Shown in pieces: positions 21,522-32,760 of a stretch of DNA of 64,000 nucleotides (positions within the stretch are counted from its first letter, which is position 1; every line of letters starts with the position of its first letter). The notes below the pieces were generated by a model, which was given only the letters and a program-made list of their open reading frames with translations, made no database searches and was not told the DNA's origin. The stretch is taken from NCBI GenBank assembly GCA_933207985.1, contig OW240917.1, positions 102,082,785 through 102,146,784 on the forward strand, in the 5' to 3' direction. The stretch comes from Pelobates cultripes. Lineage: Eukaryota > Chordata > Amphibia > Anura > Pelobatidae. Position numbers and translations under genes: made by a program.

Positions 21522-23599
21522 ATGGCCAAGACCAAGAGCTGTTCAAGGATGTCAGGGACAGAATTGTAGACCTACTCAAGGTTGGAATGGGCTACAAGAC
21601 AATTACCAAGCAGCTTGGTGAGAAGGTGACAACATTTGGTGTGATTTTTCGCAAATGGAAGAAACACAAAATAACTGTCAGTCTCCCTCGGTCTGGTGCT
21701 CCATGCAAGTTTGGAGGGGACTACTTGCCGGCCTTTTACCCTGTGACAATGGCCCCTTTAATTTATTATGGTTAAGAAAAACAAAGCTTTTGTACTTATT
21801 ATGACTTTGGACAATAATTATTCGAACTTTCGAAGCGGCACTTCGAACTCCCGAAGCCATTTGAAGTGCCATTCGACCACGTGGTGATAGCCATCTTGTT
21901 CACATGGACCAAAACCACGAATAGACTTCAGGGGGACTTAACCGCGAATGCCCTGGAACTATTTTCGGCATGAAAACCTTGTGGTTCCCAGTTTGTTCTC
22001 CAGCGGCACTTTCTATGGTATTGTTTTGGGCATGGGACCATGCCTGCGCCTGGGAAAAACTATGACTTCCATAAAATTTATGAACCCCTGATTTGATCTG
22101 GGTAATTTTTGGATATGTTGTTCACCCAGACCAGGGCTATATGTGTGGCTATATGTTGTGTTTCGGGGTACTTATTGGACTTTGTAATAAATGTGTGATT
22201 TCTGCTTGGAGATAATTGAGTTGCATACAGTACTTCATTCAATTATCTCACAGGCAGAGGGGATGGATTGTATGTGTGCTATGGGAGTGTCGTACAGTTA
22301 ATTACTGTTCTTATTCGTTTATTCCCTTTGTGTCCCTGTTCTCAACAAGGTCCACCTGGGTGTCACCCTTGTTGGGAAACTTGCATAAACGGCCAGTGTG
22401 CCTCCATTAAAATTGAGTTCTTGCTTAACCCTCAACACGTAGCTTGGTCTCGTGATTGGAGGGGAACAGCTATATTCACACTGGGGATTGCTATACTCCT
22501 TATACTCCCCTGGGTTCTAATCACTAGCTCTTTTTTGAGCTGTTCCTGCTATGCTCTCTGGAATAGGTGAGGTCTTTCCCACACGGTCCTGGTTATCAGA
22601 GGTTGGTCCAGGGTGGGAGGAAGATGGCGAGATCCCAGCTAAGCTACGGCAGTTGTGGAGTCTGCAGTGCTTGTGGTGTCCAGTGCGGTGCCTACGGTCC
22701 TCGGTGTCAACTAGGAAGCATCTGTTGGCGGAGGTACCCAGTCGGGGTGCCAGATGATCCATTACACTCACCTTGTGAAGTTTCAATGATCATGAGATCG
22801 GTGAGGAATTGGCCCAGAACGCCACAGGAGGATCTTGTTAATGATCTCAAGGCAGCTGGGACCATAGTCACCAAGAAGACAATTAGTAACACACTACGCT
22901 GTGAAAGACTGAAATCCTGCAGCGCCCACAAGGTTCCCCTGCTCAAGAAAGCACATGTACAGTCCCGTCTAAATTTTGTCACTGAACATCTGAATGATTC
23001 AGAGGAGTACTGGGTGAAAGTGTTGTGGTCAGATGAGACCAAAATTGAGCTCTTTGGTATCAACTCAACTTGACATGTTTGGAGGAGGAAAGATGCTGCC
23101 TATGACCCGAAGAACATCATCCCCACCGTCAAACATGGAGGTGGAAACATTATGATTTGGGGATGTTTTTCTGCTAAAGGAACAGGACAACTGCACCGCA
23201 TCAAAGGGATGATGGACAGGGCCATGTACTGTCAAATCTTGGATGAGAACCTCCTTCCCTCAGCCAGGGCATTAAAAATGGGTCGTGGATGGGTATTCCA
23301 GCATGACAATAATCCAAAACACACAGCCAAGGCAACAAAGAAGTTGCTCAAGAAGAAGCACATTAAGGCCCTGGAGTGGCTTAGTCCAGTCTCTAGACCT
23401 TAATCCCATAGAAAATCTGTGGAGGGAGCTGAAGGTTCGAGTTGCCAAACGTCAGCCTCGAAACCTTAATGACTTGGAGAGGATCTGCAAAGAGGAGTGG
23501 GACAATATCCCTCCTAAAATGTGTGCAAACCTTGTGGCCAACTACAAGAAACGTCTGATCTCTGTGATTGTCAACAAAGGTTTTGTCACCAAGTACTAA
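21522..23599 (+). pseudogene. Tc1 transposase, broken and interrupted
   Basis: Starts at the same ATG as copy 1, but one base is missing after the fourth codon ('ccaagagctg' for 'ccaaagagctg'), shifting the frame at once. The DNA-binding region continues to about 21710, is cut by the LTR-like insert, and resumes at about 22767 with VSMIMRSVRNWP. The catalytic core follows: WSDETKIELFG (first D, about 23030), a stop (TGA) at about 23071, [14 protein letters not shown] (second D, about 23305) and, after another frameshift, [12 protein letters not shown] (E, about 23410). The end 'NKGFVTKY' stops at 23597-23599. Clearly dead. Confidence 0.88.
21711..22766 (+). mobile_element. solo-LTR-like insertion in Tc1 copy 2
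   Basis: Comparison with copy 1 shows extra sequence between 'ccatgcaag' and 'ctcaccttgtg'. The insert has an AATAAA at 22186-22191 followed by a GT-rich stretch, as in an LTR, and no long open frame of its own. It is about 1.05 kb. The exact termini and duplication are not resolvable because two or three target bases differ from copy 1. It may be an endogenous-retrovirus LTR or another LTR element. Confidence 0.5.
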
Positions 23600-23806
23600 G
23601 TCGAAGGGATCAAATAGTAATTTCACTCATTGACATGAAAATCAATTTATAACTTTTTTGACATGCGTTTTTCAGGATTTTTTTTTTTATTCTGTCTCTC
23701 AATGTTAAAATACACCTACCATTAAAATTATAGACTGGTCATTTCTTTGTCAGTGGGCAAACGTTCAAAATCAGCAGGGGATCAAATACTTTTTTCCTTC
23801 ACTGTA

Positions 23807-25522
23807 TGCACCTGACATGAAAATTCAACTCTCATTGCCTAAGTTTCTGGCACATGATCTTGCTCCATTTGAACAGGTACCCAGAATCACAATAAAATGT
23901 ATTCATTATGCATTCCTCTATACCTTCCTGTATATTCATGCATATAAAATTCTGAGTTTGGGTCTGAATATATACTGTCAGAGTGTTTGAGCTGCTGTCA
24001 GAGTTTGTAAGAACACTTTAGTCCCTTAAGGACATATGACATGTGTGACATGTCATGATTCCCTTTTATTCCAGAAGTTTGGTCCTCAAGGGGTTAAACA
24101 CTTGCCTTTAAAATCATATATTCGCTTTTTATTATTTTAATGATGAATCAAACATGCTTGTGTTGAAAATATTAAAATAATGTCAGTTGTCGTTTATGAA
24201 TCTTGTTCATAACATCATGTAACTTAAAACTGTGAAAATAAAATCAATACAGTGAAATAATTAAAAAGTAACATGGCTATCTTTCTTTTTGCCGTTAAAG
24301 GTGACAAGTGAAATAGCTTGTGGCAGGTACATTCAGCTCAGCACTCTGGAGAACATGAGTCAAATCCATGATATAGGCATTAAAAGAATGTAGTGTGAAT
24401 GTGATCCTTAACTTGACAGTGTGAAACAGTCTCAGCAGGACAGTGAAGAGGTACAAAAACAAGTCAAGCTATGTTAACATGTCTACAGAGCACAAAGCCG
24501 ATATCATTCATGTGTCAAAAGTAGTATGAAAACAATACGTTTCTGAATACCCACTTTTATAAACCTGGGAATTAAACTATTTTTAAATTTTTAAATTGAT
24601 TTTTTTTTTCTTACCTTTTTAATTAAATCACACATTACTAATATGCAGTAAATATATATTTAAAATACTATTATGTTGTATAATTTAAATTTTTTAAAAA
24701 GCATTGTTTACACATATATAAGTTGCAAATTGCTCTAATTCTAGAAAGGCTTTAATGCAAAATTAAAAGACAGAATCAGCCATTTTCCAGGGGTATTGTT
24801 AAAAAAATAGCAGTGCTAGATTGTTTTGTAAGATATTATGCTATGTTTCTAAGCTTGTTGGCAGCAGAATATAATTATTACATAAACCTATGGAATATAA
24901 ATATATAAGAAGTGAAGCTCCAAGCACCATAGCAACATATACTCCCTGCATTGGTTAGGTGGTAGGGGGATCCCTTTTTTTCTTGCATGCATTTACTGTA
25001 TTGTTTAGCAAAGACTGCTATTACACCACCCCATCAGTGACAGACAGTCAGACACCATAGAAGGAAGCTCTGTTTCCTCCTCTACTTGTCCAAATACATG
25101 CATGCAGTGCACATGCTACAATAATCCTTCTTGAGGGACTGGTGAGCAAGTTCAAATGAATGGTAATTTTTGTCACATAAAAAACTCACAGATATTAGTA
25201 TGGATGGTCCTACTGATATGAAACATGCAATAAATATATACTGACTATATATATTGACTAAGGGAAGCTGATGGATGTTCAAGGTTTCCCATTACAGATC
25301 CTCACAACCAGCAGCTAGTGTAACCTGCAATGAAGGAGCATTTACCTAGATTTGTGCACACCTAAGAGATGCAGACTCCACTGCCCATGAACTCCTTTGT
25401 TCGTCGCAATAGGAGTCTATTGAGCTGCCAGCAGGGGGACTGTCTAAAAAGTAAAAAAATAAATAAATAAATATATGATATATGTATAATATATTATAAA
25501 ATAATTAAAACGTTTTATAATA
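23807..25522. other. no gene; one MITE fragment
   Basis: At 23998-24097 a piece reads 'cttaaggacatatgacatgt' then 'ttccagaagtttggtcctca', an inverted-type MITE remnant. The rest is AT-rich without supported frames. Confidence 0.4.
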
Positions 25523-25778
25523 TACACTGCTCAAAAAAATAAAGGGAACACAAAATAACACATCCTAGATCTGAATTAAATATTTTTCTGAAATACTTTG
25601 TCCTTTACATAGTTGAATGTGCCGACAACAAAATCACACAAAAATAAATAAATGGAAATCAAACTTTTCAACCCATGGAGGTCTGGATTTGGAGTCCCAC
25701 TCAAAATTAAAGTGGAAAAACACACTACAGGCTGATCCAACTTTGATGTAATGTCCTTAAAACAAGTCAAAATGAGGT

Positions 25779-27183
25779 TCAGTAGTGTGTGTGGCCTCCA
25801 CATGCCTGTATGAACTCCCTACAACGCCTGTGCATGCTCCTGATGTGGTGGCGGTTGGTCTCCTGAGGGATCTCCTCCCAGACCTTGACTAAAGCATCTG
25901 CCAACTCCAGGACAGTCTGGGGTGCAATGTGACGTTGGTGGATGGAGCGAGACATGATGTCCCAGATGTGCTCAATTGGATTCAGGTCTGGGGAATGGGC
26001 GGGCCAGTCCATAGCATCAATGCCTTCATCTTGCAGGAACTGCTGACACACTCCAGCCACATGAGGTCTAGCATTGTCTTGCATTAGGAGGAACCCAGGG
26101 CCAACCGCACCAGCATATGGTCTCACAAGGGGTCGGAGGATCTCATCTTGGTACCTAATGGCAGTCAGGCTACCTCTGGTGAGCACATGGAGGGCTGTGC
26201 AGCCCCCCAAAGAAATGCCACCCCACACCATTACTGAGCCACTGCCAAACCGGTCATGCTGGAGGATGTTGCAGGCAGCAGAACGTTTTCCACAGTGTCT
26301 CCAGACTCTGTCATGTCTGTCACATGTGCTCAGTGTGAACCTGCTTTCATCTGTGAAGAGCACAGGGTGCCAGTGGCGAATTTGCCAATCTTGGTGTTCT
26401 CTGGCAAATGCCAAACCTCCTGCACGGTGTTGTGCTTTAAGCACTGTGGGGATATTTATGGGATAATAATAGTATGAGTTTTGATCCGTAACTTACAATG
26501 GGACCTTGTACATATAGAAAGTAAAATTTTATTATTTAATCTTCTCTGTCACAAATGTCTGTGTTTAGATATGCATCTATTCCATTAGCATTTAGACAGT
26601 CTGTCCAATCTCCGTTCTCCTTATCACTTGGTTTGTATATACTATGCATTCCTTTAGCTCTGGGAAAGTGGTTAGTTTTACAGATAGGATAGAAATTCCG
26701 TGTCTCTTTGTTAACTTGAAAATAACAAAATGGAGTCTCCTCTGTTTAGAGTGACTCAGCATATACACTTTTAATTTCTGTCATAGCACAAGATGTCTGC
26801 CGATATAAATACCCTGACAGCACAACCTCCACCTGTGGACGTCGGGCCCTCATACCACCCTCATGGAGTCTGTTTCTGACCGTTTGAGCAGACACATGCA
26901 CATTTGTGGCCTGCTGGAGGTCATTTTGCAGGGCTCTGGCAGTGCTCCTCCTGTTCCTCCTTGCATAAAGGCAGAGGTAGCGGTCCTGCTGCTGGGTTGT
27001 TGCCCTCCTATGGCCTCCTCCACGTCTCCTGATGTACAGGCCTGTCTCCTGGTAGCGCCTCCATGCTCTGGACACTACGCTGACAGACACAGCAAACCTT
27101 CTTGCCACAGCTCACATTGATGTGCCATCCTGGATGAGCTGCACTACCTGAGCCACTTGTGTGGGTTGTAGACTCCGTCTCAT
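25779..27183 (-). pseudogene. DD34E Tc1-like transposase, split by an insertion
   Basis: The start is ATG at 27183-27181 (MRRSLQPTQ). Codon 24 is TGA at 27114-27112, where an arginine codon CGA would fit, a likely CpG decay. The helix-turn-helix part ([21 protein letters not shown]) continues to about 26824. The frame is then broken by the insert at 26445-26819. The catalytic part resumes at about 26440: FTDESRF (first D), LMQDNARPH (second D) and SPDLNPIEHIWD (E), with exactly 34 residues between the second D and E. The insert plus its 4-bp duplication is 379 bp, and the two flanking frames are offset by just that amount, so the gene was continuous before insertion. One nonsense codon plus the insert inactivate it. 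Confidence 0.92.
26445..26819 (-). mobile_element. solo-LTR-like insert, 375 bp, 4-bp duplication
   Basis: Begins TGTGGGGATATTTAT and ends ATAAATACCCTGACA, so it is TG...CA with imperfect inverted ends. It is flanked by GCAC at 26441-26444 and 26820-26823. On the minus strand an AATAAA-like run lies near its 3' side, so the minus orientation is more likely. Size and duplication fit a solo LTR of an endogenous retrovirus-type element; no internal genes are present. Confidence 0.55.
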
Positions 27184-27482
27184 GCTACCACTACAGTGAA
27201 AGCACTGCCAGCATTCAAAAGTGACCAAAACATCAGCCAGGAAGCATAGGAACTGAGAAGTGGTCTGTGGTCACCACCTGCAGAACCACTCCTTTATTGG
27301 GGGTGTCTTTCTAATTGCCTATAATTTCCACCTGTTGTCTATCCCATTTGCACAACAGCATGTGAAATTGATTGTCACTCAGTGTTGCTTCCTAAGTGGA
27401 CAGTTTGATTTCACCGAAGTGTGATTGACTTGGAGTTACATTGTGTTGTTTAAGTGTTCCCTTTATTTTTTTGAACAGTGTA

Positions 27483-27685
27483 TTATACATATAAAATGCA
27501 TATAAATGATTTCATTATAAGTGTACTTTGAGATATATATATATATATATCCCAAAATACACTTATAATGAAATCATATATGCATTATATATGTATAATA
27601 TATTATAACATGCTTTAATTATAATATATTATACATATATAGGAAATAAAAGTATGTGTGTGTGTATATATATATATACATATAT
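27483..27685. repeat. AT-rich simple sequence and short inverted repeats
   Basis: TATA runs with an inverted pair, 'cataaatgatttcattataa'-like segments on both sides of 27536-27550. Confidence 0.6.
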
Positions 27686-27878
27686 AATACACAAGATCCA
27701 GCGCACTCACCTATCCACTAAACAGCAACTTCAATGTTGAAAGATTTTATTTGTTTTTTTTAAAAACACCTAATCTAGGCAAAAATAATGGGGGTTTAGT
27801 TACATTATATGATCATACATTGCATAAGCCTGCATAAGCCTGCCACAACGTCAATGTACCCCATCTTTGGCAGGTCCT
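27686..27878 (+). repeat. direct repeat A, copy 1 (retroelement end)
   Basis: About 193 bp starting 'aatacacaagatccagcgca'; repeated at 28268-28449. It contains an internal 11-bp duplication ('tgcataagcc' twice) absent from copy 2. The AT-rich block between the copies carries a head-to-head junction, so this looks like a truncated retroelement tandem. Confidence 0.7.
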
Positions 27879-28042
27879 ACACTAACAGCCTAATGTCTGC
27901 TCTTATGAGATTAACCTACTTGGGGAAAAAAAATTTCATCTGGGGCTCTCTGCAGTACAAGGCTAAATAGGGCCCTGGGATGAGGCACCTGTGACAGGGA
28001 GGGGTGCAAAACCAAGGAGTTGGCTAGACTCCCAAATATATA

Positions 28043-28205
<163 letters not shown>

Positions 28206-28267
28206 GAGGGGAGGCTGCACTCACCTGAACATGCATAAATAGTGTGCTGCTGGGGGCCAAATTATAC

Positions 28268-28449
28268 AATACACAAGATCCAGCGCACTCACCTATTTAC
28301 TAAACAGCAACTTCAATGTTGACAGATTTTATTAGTTTTTTTAAAAACATCTAACCTAGGCAAAAATAATGGGGGTTTAGTTACATTATATGATCATACA
28401 TTGCATAAGCCTGCCACAACGTCAATGTACCCCATCTTTGGCAGATCCT
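28268..28449 (+). repeat. direct repeat A, copy 2
   Basis: Matches 27686-27878 with a few substitutions and one 11-bp difference. Confidence 0.7.
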
Positions 28450-28471
28450 GTTTTATATATATATATATAAA

Positions 28472-28500
<29 letters not shown>
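28450..28500. repeat. (AT)n microsatellite
   Basis: Nearly pure TA repeats. Confidence 0.9.
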
Positions 28501-28508
<8 letters not shown>

Positions 28509-28509
28509 A

Positions 28510-30290
28510 AAACCGCTAACTTTGGCCAGTGGCTACTACAAAAGACTTGAAATACCCCATTTTGAATACCCTGGGTTATCTATATTTGAAAATGGAAAGC
28601 CATGATGGGGTTATTTCACATTCCTGGGCTACCAAATGGTCTCAATGGTTGACCCAAATGGTCAACACAGACCCAGCAAACCAATATGGCAAACTGAATT
28701 GGGCAAGCCCTAAATTGAACCTGTTACTTTCCAAAACACCATAAAACCTGTACATGGGGGTATTGTTATACTCGGGAGACTTCGCCGAACACAAATATGA
28801 GTGTTTAAAACAATAAAACTTATCACGACAAAGAAATAACCAGTAAAAGTGCCGTTTTTGTGCAAAGATAAATGCAAAAAACACTTTTAAATGCTAACTT
28901 TGGCAAGCGTTTGTGACTATGTATAAAACAAGAAAGTACTAGCGCTATTTGAGTGAAGTGTCTTATAATTTATATATCATCTAAACAGCTGCTAACCACC
29001 GTGAGAATCTTTTAAACAAAAGTGGTAGAAAATAGTAAGAAATACCGGTGCAGTGCTTATGTGTGAAATTGAATATGGAAAATTTTTACCCAATTTTTTC
29101 TTTCTACGTTAGTCAATTATTTCTTGTTAACCTTTAGGTAAAACAGAGAAAAATACACAGCATAGTGCAGATTGTATATAAAATTGTGAAAATAAATTTA
29201 AAAGCAAGGGCCAAATTGCAACTCACAATTTTCTGAGCTATTAAATCTACTACCTCATCTATTATTTTTACATATTTATGATAATATAAACAGTACTACA
29301 CTATATACGCCTATACGGATCCTAAGGCGCCAAATTCTGAGCTAGCTTTTAAATTTATTTTCACCATTTTATATACAATCTGCACTATGCTGTGTATTTT
29401 TCTCTGTTTTACCTAAAGGTTAACAAGAAATAATTGACTAACGTAGAAAGAAAAAAATGGGTAAAAATTTTCCATATTCAATTTCACACATAAGCGCTGC
29501 ACAGGTTTGTGACTATGTGTCTACTACAAAAGACTGGACATACCCAATTTTGAATACCCTGGGTTTACAACTTTTTCAAATGGTATGTCATGGTGGGGTT
29601 AACTTTCATTTCTGGCTGCCATACGGTCTCAAAGGCAACATAGCCAATCTTGCAAATGGCAATTTACAAAAACAGAAATTGGCAAGTCTTATGTTTGACC
29701 CTGTAACTTTTCAAATCACCATAAACCCTGTACTTGAGGGCTACTGTTGTACTCGTGAGACATTACTCTACACAAATATGAGTGTTTTAGAGTAGTAAAA
29801 TGTATTATACTAATAATATCATTGGTGAAATGGCAGTTTATGTATGAAAAATGCAAAAAACTTAATATAAATGCTAATTTTGGCCAGGGTTTGTGACTAA
29901 GTGGCTACTAAAAAAGACTGGACATACCCCATTTTGAATACCGTGGGTTGTATACTTTCACAAATGGTATGCCATGATGGGGTTAATTTTCATTCCTGGG
30001 CTGCTGTACAATCTCAAAGGCAACATAGGCCCAGCAAACCAATGTGGTATATTTCAATGTGCAAACATGGAAAAGGGTAAAGCCCTACATTTGACCACTG
30101 TAAGTTTACAAAAACCCATACAACCTGTACATTTGGGGCACTGTTGTAATCAGGAGATATTGCTGAACACATATTGGGTGTTCTTTGTAAGTAACACATA
30201 ACAAGAATTGAGAATCCATGCCTAAAGTACAATGTGATTGAAAAATAACACAAAAAAATGACTACCCAAAAGTTTGACAAAGATTGGCAT
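28510..30290 (+). repeat. tandem array of a ~380-bp repeat, three or more copies
   Basis: The landmark 'gctaactttggcca' with 'gtttgtgactaagtggctac' recurs at about 28515, 28893, 29873 and, decayed, 30275. After subtracting the insertion at 28923-29504 the spacing is 378-384 bp. Each unit also holds 'tttgaataccctgggttgtc', 'ccatgatggggtta' and 'ccataaaacctgtacat'. A second array of the same repeat lies at 47330-48230. Open frames inside are short and decayed. Confidence 0.85.
28923..29504. mobile_element. head-to-head insertion with 14-bp duplication
   Basis: The 14-bp sequence GTTTGTGACTATGT occurs at 28909-28922 and 29505-29518, so this 582-bp block was inserted into the tandem array. 29048-29206 and 29345-29502 are inverted copies of about 158 bp around a 138-bp centre; 28923-29047 is unpaired. 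The layout mirrors 15950-16826. No genes. Confidence 0.7.
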
Positions 30291-31010
30291 TAGAAGTAGT
30301 ACATGGAAAGTGTTAAAATACCACCATTTTAAATACCTAGGGTGTCTACTTTTCAAAATATTTGGTTTGATAGGGGTAAATTACATTGGTCGGCTTAAAA
30401 AATGCCCCAAATAGGATTTTTTTTTTAAAATTTTTTGCATAGATTGATGGTAAAACGGTTGCATGAAAAGAGTCAAAACACCCCAGGTTTAATTTATTAG
30501 GTTCTCTTCTTTTAAAAAATAAACATGTGAAGGGTTATTAAGTGATTCCTGACAGATATCAGTGTTACAATGTAACTTGTGTTCATTTTGAAAAAAATGG
30601 TTTAGAAATAGCAAAGAGCTACTTGTACTGATTGCCCTATAACTTGCAAAAAAAAGCTAAGAACATGTTAACGTTGGTTATTTCTAAACTCAGGACAAAA
30701 TTTTGAAACTATTTAGCATTGGTGCTTTCTGGCGGTTGTAGATGCGTAACAGATTTTGGGGGGCAAGGTTATAAAAAGTGTGTTTTTTTACATTTGTTCA
30801 TCATTTTTTATAATTCTTCATCGTAAAGTATATTATATGATGAAAATAATGGTATCTTTAGAAAGACCATTTAATAGCGAGAAAAAAGGTACATAATATG
30901 TGTGGGTACAGTAAATGAGTAAGAGGAAAATTACAACTAAACACAATCACCACAGAAATGTAGAAACGGCCCTGGTCCAAAACAGTAAGAAAATTGAAAA
31001 GCGGTCGGGT
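30291..31010. other. repeat flank, no gene
   Basis: AT-rich sequence continuing from the ~380-bp repeat array, with several T/A homopolymers. It reads like the terminal part of the same dispersed element, but no second copy in this window confirms it. Confidence 0.4.
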
Positions 31011-31154
31011 CACTATGTGGTTAAGTACCCTTGGGTAAATGCCATCAGGCCCTGGGGCTTTCTTTACAGTAACTTTGATTAGTTGCTGCAGCACCCTGTT
31101 TTGAGTAATCGAATTTCCAATTTTCAGTAAGCTTCTTGCAGCGAGGATTTCCAT
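31011..31154 (-). pseudogene. LINE reverse transcriptase fragment
   Basis: The minus strand reads LLKIGNSITQ...LIKVTVKKAPGPDGIYPRVL. The KAPGPDGIYPRVL block is the conserved start of the reverse transcriptase domain in CR1-like LINEs. About 45 codons remain; both sides are unrelated sequence. Non-functional. Confidence 0.7.
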
Positions 31155-32080
31155 ACTTTTATGAATGCAAAAGTAACATAATGCATTAAAAATTAGGTTC
31201 TATTGTATTATTATTTAAATGGGACACGTATTTTTACTACAATAATCAACAAAACACATCCTTTTAAATCTTACCTAAACTGGTAATAATACCACAAGGC
31301 ACTTTTACTTAAAAAAAAAAGTGTAAAACTTATGTATTTTTCTTCAAAAGATAAAAATACAAATCAAATGTGCATTTTTTAAAAATAGATACATAAAATA
31401 CTATAATTTTGTTATAACCATTATATAGGACAGTTAGATTCCATGATCTTTACTTTTGAATGTCCAAAGTGCTAACCAACACAATGGTAAATTCCATGAG
31501 GAAGGGACAGAATGCAGGTGTTTGCATTTTATTTTTTATTTTTAAGAAAACGCTCATCTCTAATGATTAAAAACTTGCTATTTTATTACAAAAATAAATC
31601 GGCCTACCAAAATATAGTTCATTACAAGTAAGTCGTTTTTTTTTATACTAATTTTTTAGAAGTAAATGCAAGTGGTAATCAGAGTTCATTTTCTCTAATG
31701 ATCATCCTCATTGACTTGAATAATGAATAATGAGCAGCTTGTGCTTTACGTTGTATTTTTTTAAATCTGTCCTCAATGTCCATAAACCCTACCAGGTTGT
31801 AAGAATAATTAATGCATCTGCACATAGGTCAAGTACTTAACTGGCATTTTGATGATATATTTGGTTTGTCCTTACTGTTCAAGTGCTGGCTAGTGAGCTA
31901 ACATAATAAACAACTGTATACAAAATATAGTTGGACATTCATAATGTAATCTGGAGACTATTATATAGGGAAGCTGAAAGAAAAAAAAACATTATATTGC
32001 TGCTAAATCACACAATGTCAAATACATTTTACAAATTCTAAAACATAATTATAAAGATCATTTTATAAGATACATATGAT
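31155..32080. other. no gene seen
   Basis: AT-rich, no motif-bearing open frame. Confidence 0.5.
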
Positions 32081-32760
32081 GGAACTCCTTGTACCCTGGC
32101 TGGGTTACTAAGCTTGCTTCCTAGCAGCCACAGAGGAAAACTGGAACGTTTCTGCCCCAGTCACCGCAGCTTGACTGGGGTCTTTATGGAGCTTTTCCAC
32201 CATGGATCAGAATACAATGATAAGGCTGTATAGCAGTTTCACCCTAACACTAGCCGAGACTTAGTGAAGGGTGAAGTAGAACAAACTGTATTGAACACAA
32301 TACAGGTACTAAACACAACACATTCCCCACAGGAGATCATCAGTTGAAACAATGTAAGTCCCTCATCAGAGTCTTGTTGTTGCACAATAACTGTTTCACA
32401 GTCACACAATGACTCAATTAAGTTCCATTCTTTTCTACATTAGTGTGAATGCAGTACTGTGTTTAAAAGGCATAGTGGGGACAGACATTATCAAGGGCTG
32501 AGGACCACATGGGAGATTTCAGGGTATGGCAGAACAGTCAATTTGAACTAGCCTGGAAATGTCTCTGGAACAATGCCCTTCTGGAAAAACAACAAGGAAC
32601 GTGGGGAGGAAAAATAACTAATAAACATATACATTATACACTATAGACACCCTGTACTTATAATAGGCACTGGTTGACTAAAACATAAGAGCAATATGGG
32701 GACCTACATCAAGAGTCTGTATTAAGCCCCCATGTGATGGTGACTGCCCTCACAATATAA
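32081..32760. other. possible dispersed repeat, unassigned
   Basis: A more GC-balanced block ('gatggaactccttgtaccct', 'ctgccccagtcaccgcagct') between AT-rich flanks. It reads like an LTR or other dispersed element but shows no second copy, inverted ends or coding sequence here. Confidence 0.25.

Larger units (their letters stand above)
21154..23804 (+). mobile_element. Tc1-family DNA transposon, copy 2, inactive
   Basis: TA at 21152-21153 and 23805-23806; ends CAGTGAGGAAAAAAAGTATT and the reverse. Same family as 13500-15608, with the conserved leader hairpin at 21397-21464. A roughly 1.05-kb LTR-like insert occupies about 21711-22766. Confidence 0.9.
25525..27480 (-). mobile_element. Tc1/mariner element, second family, inactive
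   Basis: Ends CACTGCTCAAAAAAATAAAG and the reverse of CTTTATTTTTTTGAACAGTG make terminal inverted repeats of about 27 bp; TA flanks both sides (25523-25524, 27481-27482). Without the 379-bp LTR-like insertion and its duplication the length is about 1.58 kb, usual for the group. Transposase on the minus strand. Confidence 0.92.

Noticed and set aside
28909..29518. Calling the inverted insert a DNA-transposon MITE
   Set aside because: The 14-bp duplication and the one-sided unpaired end do not fit any fixed-duplication DNA transposon superfamily.
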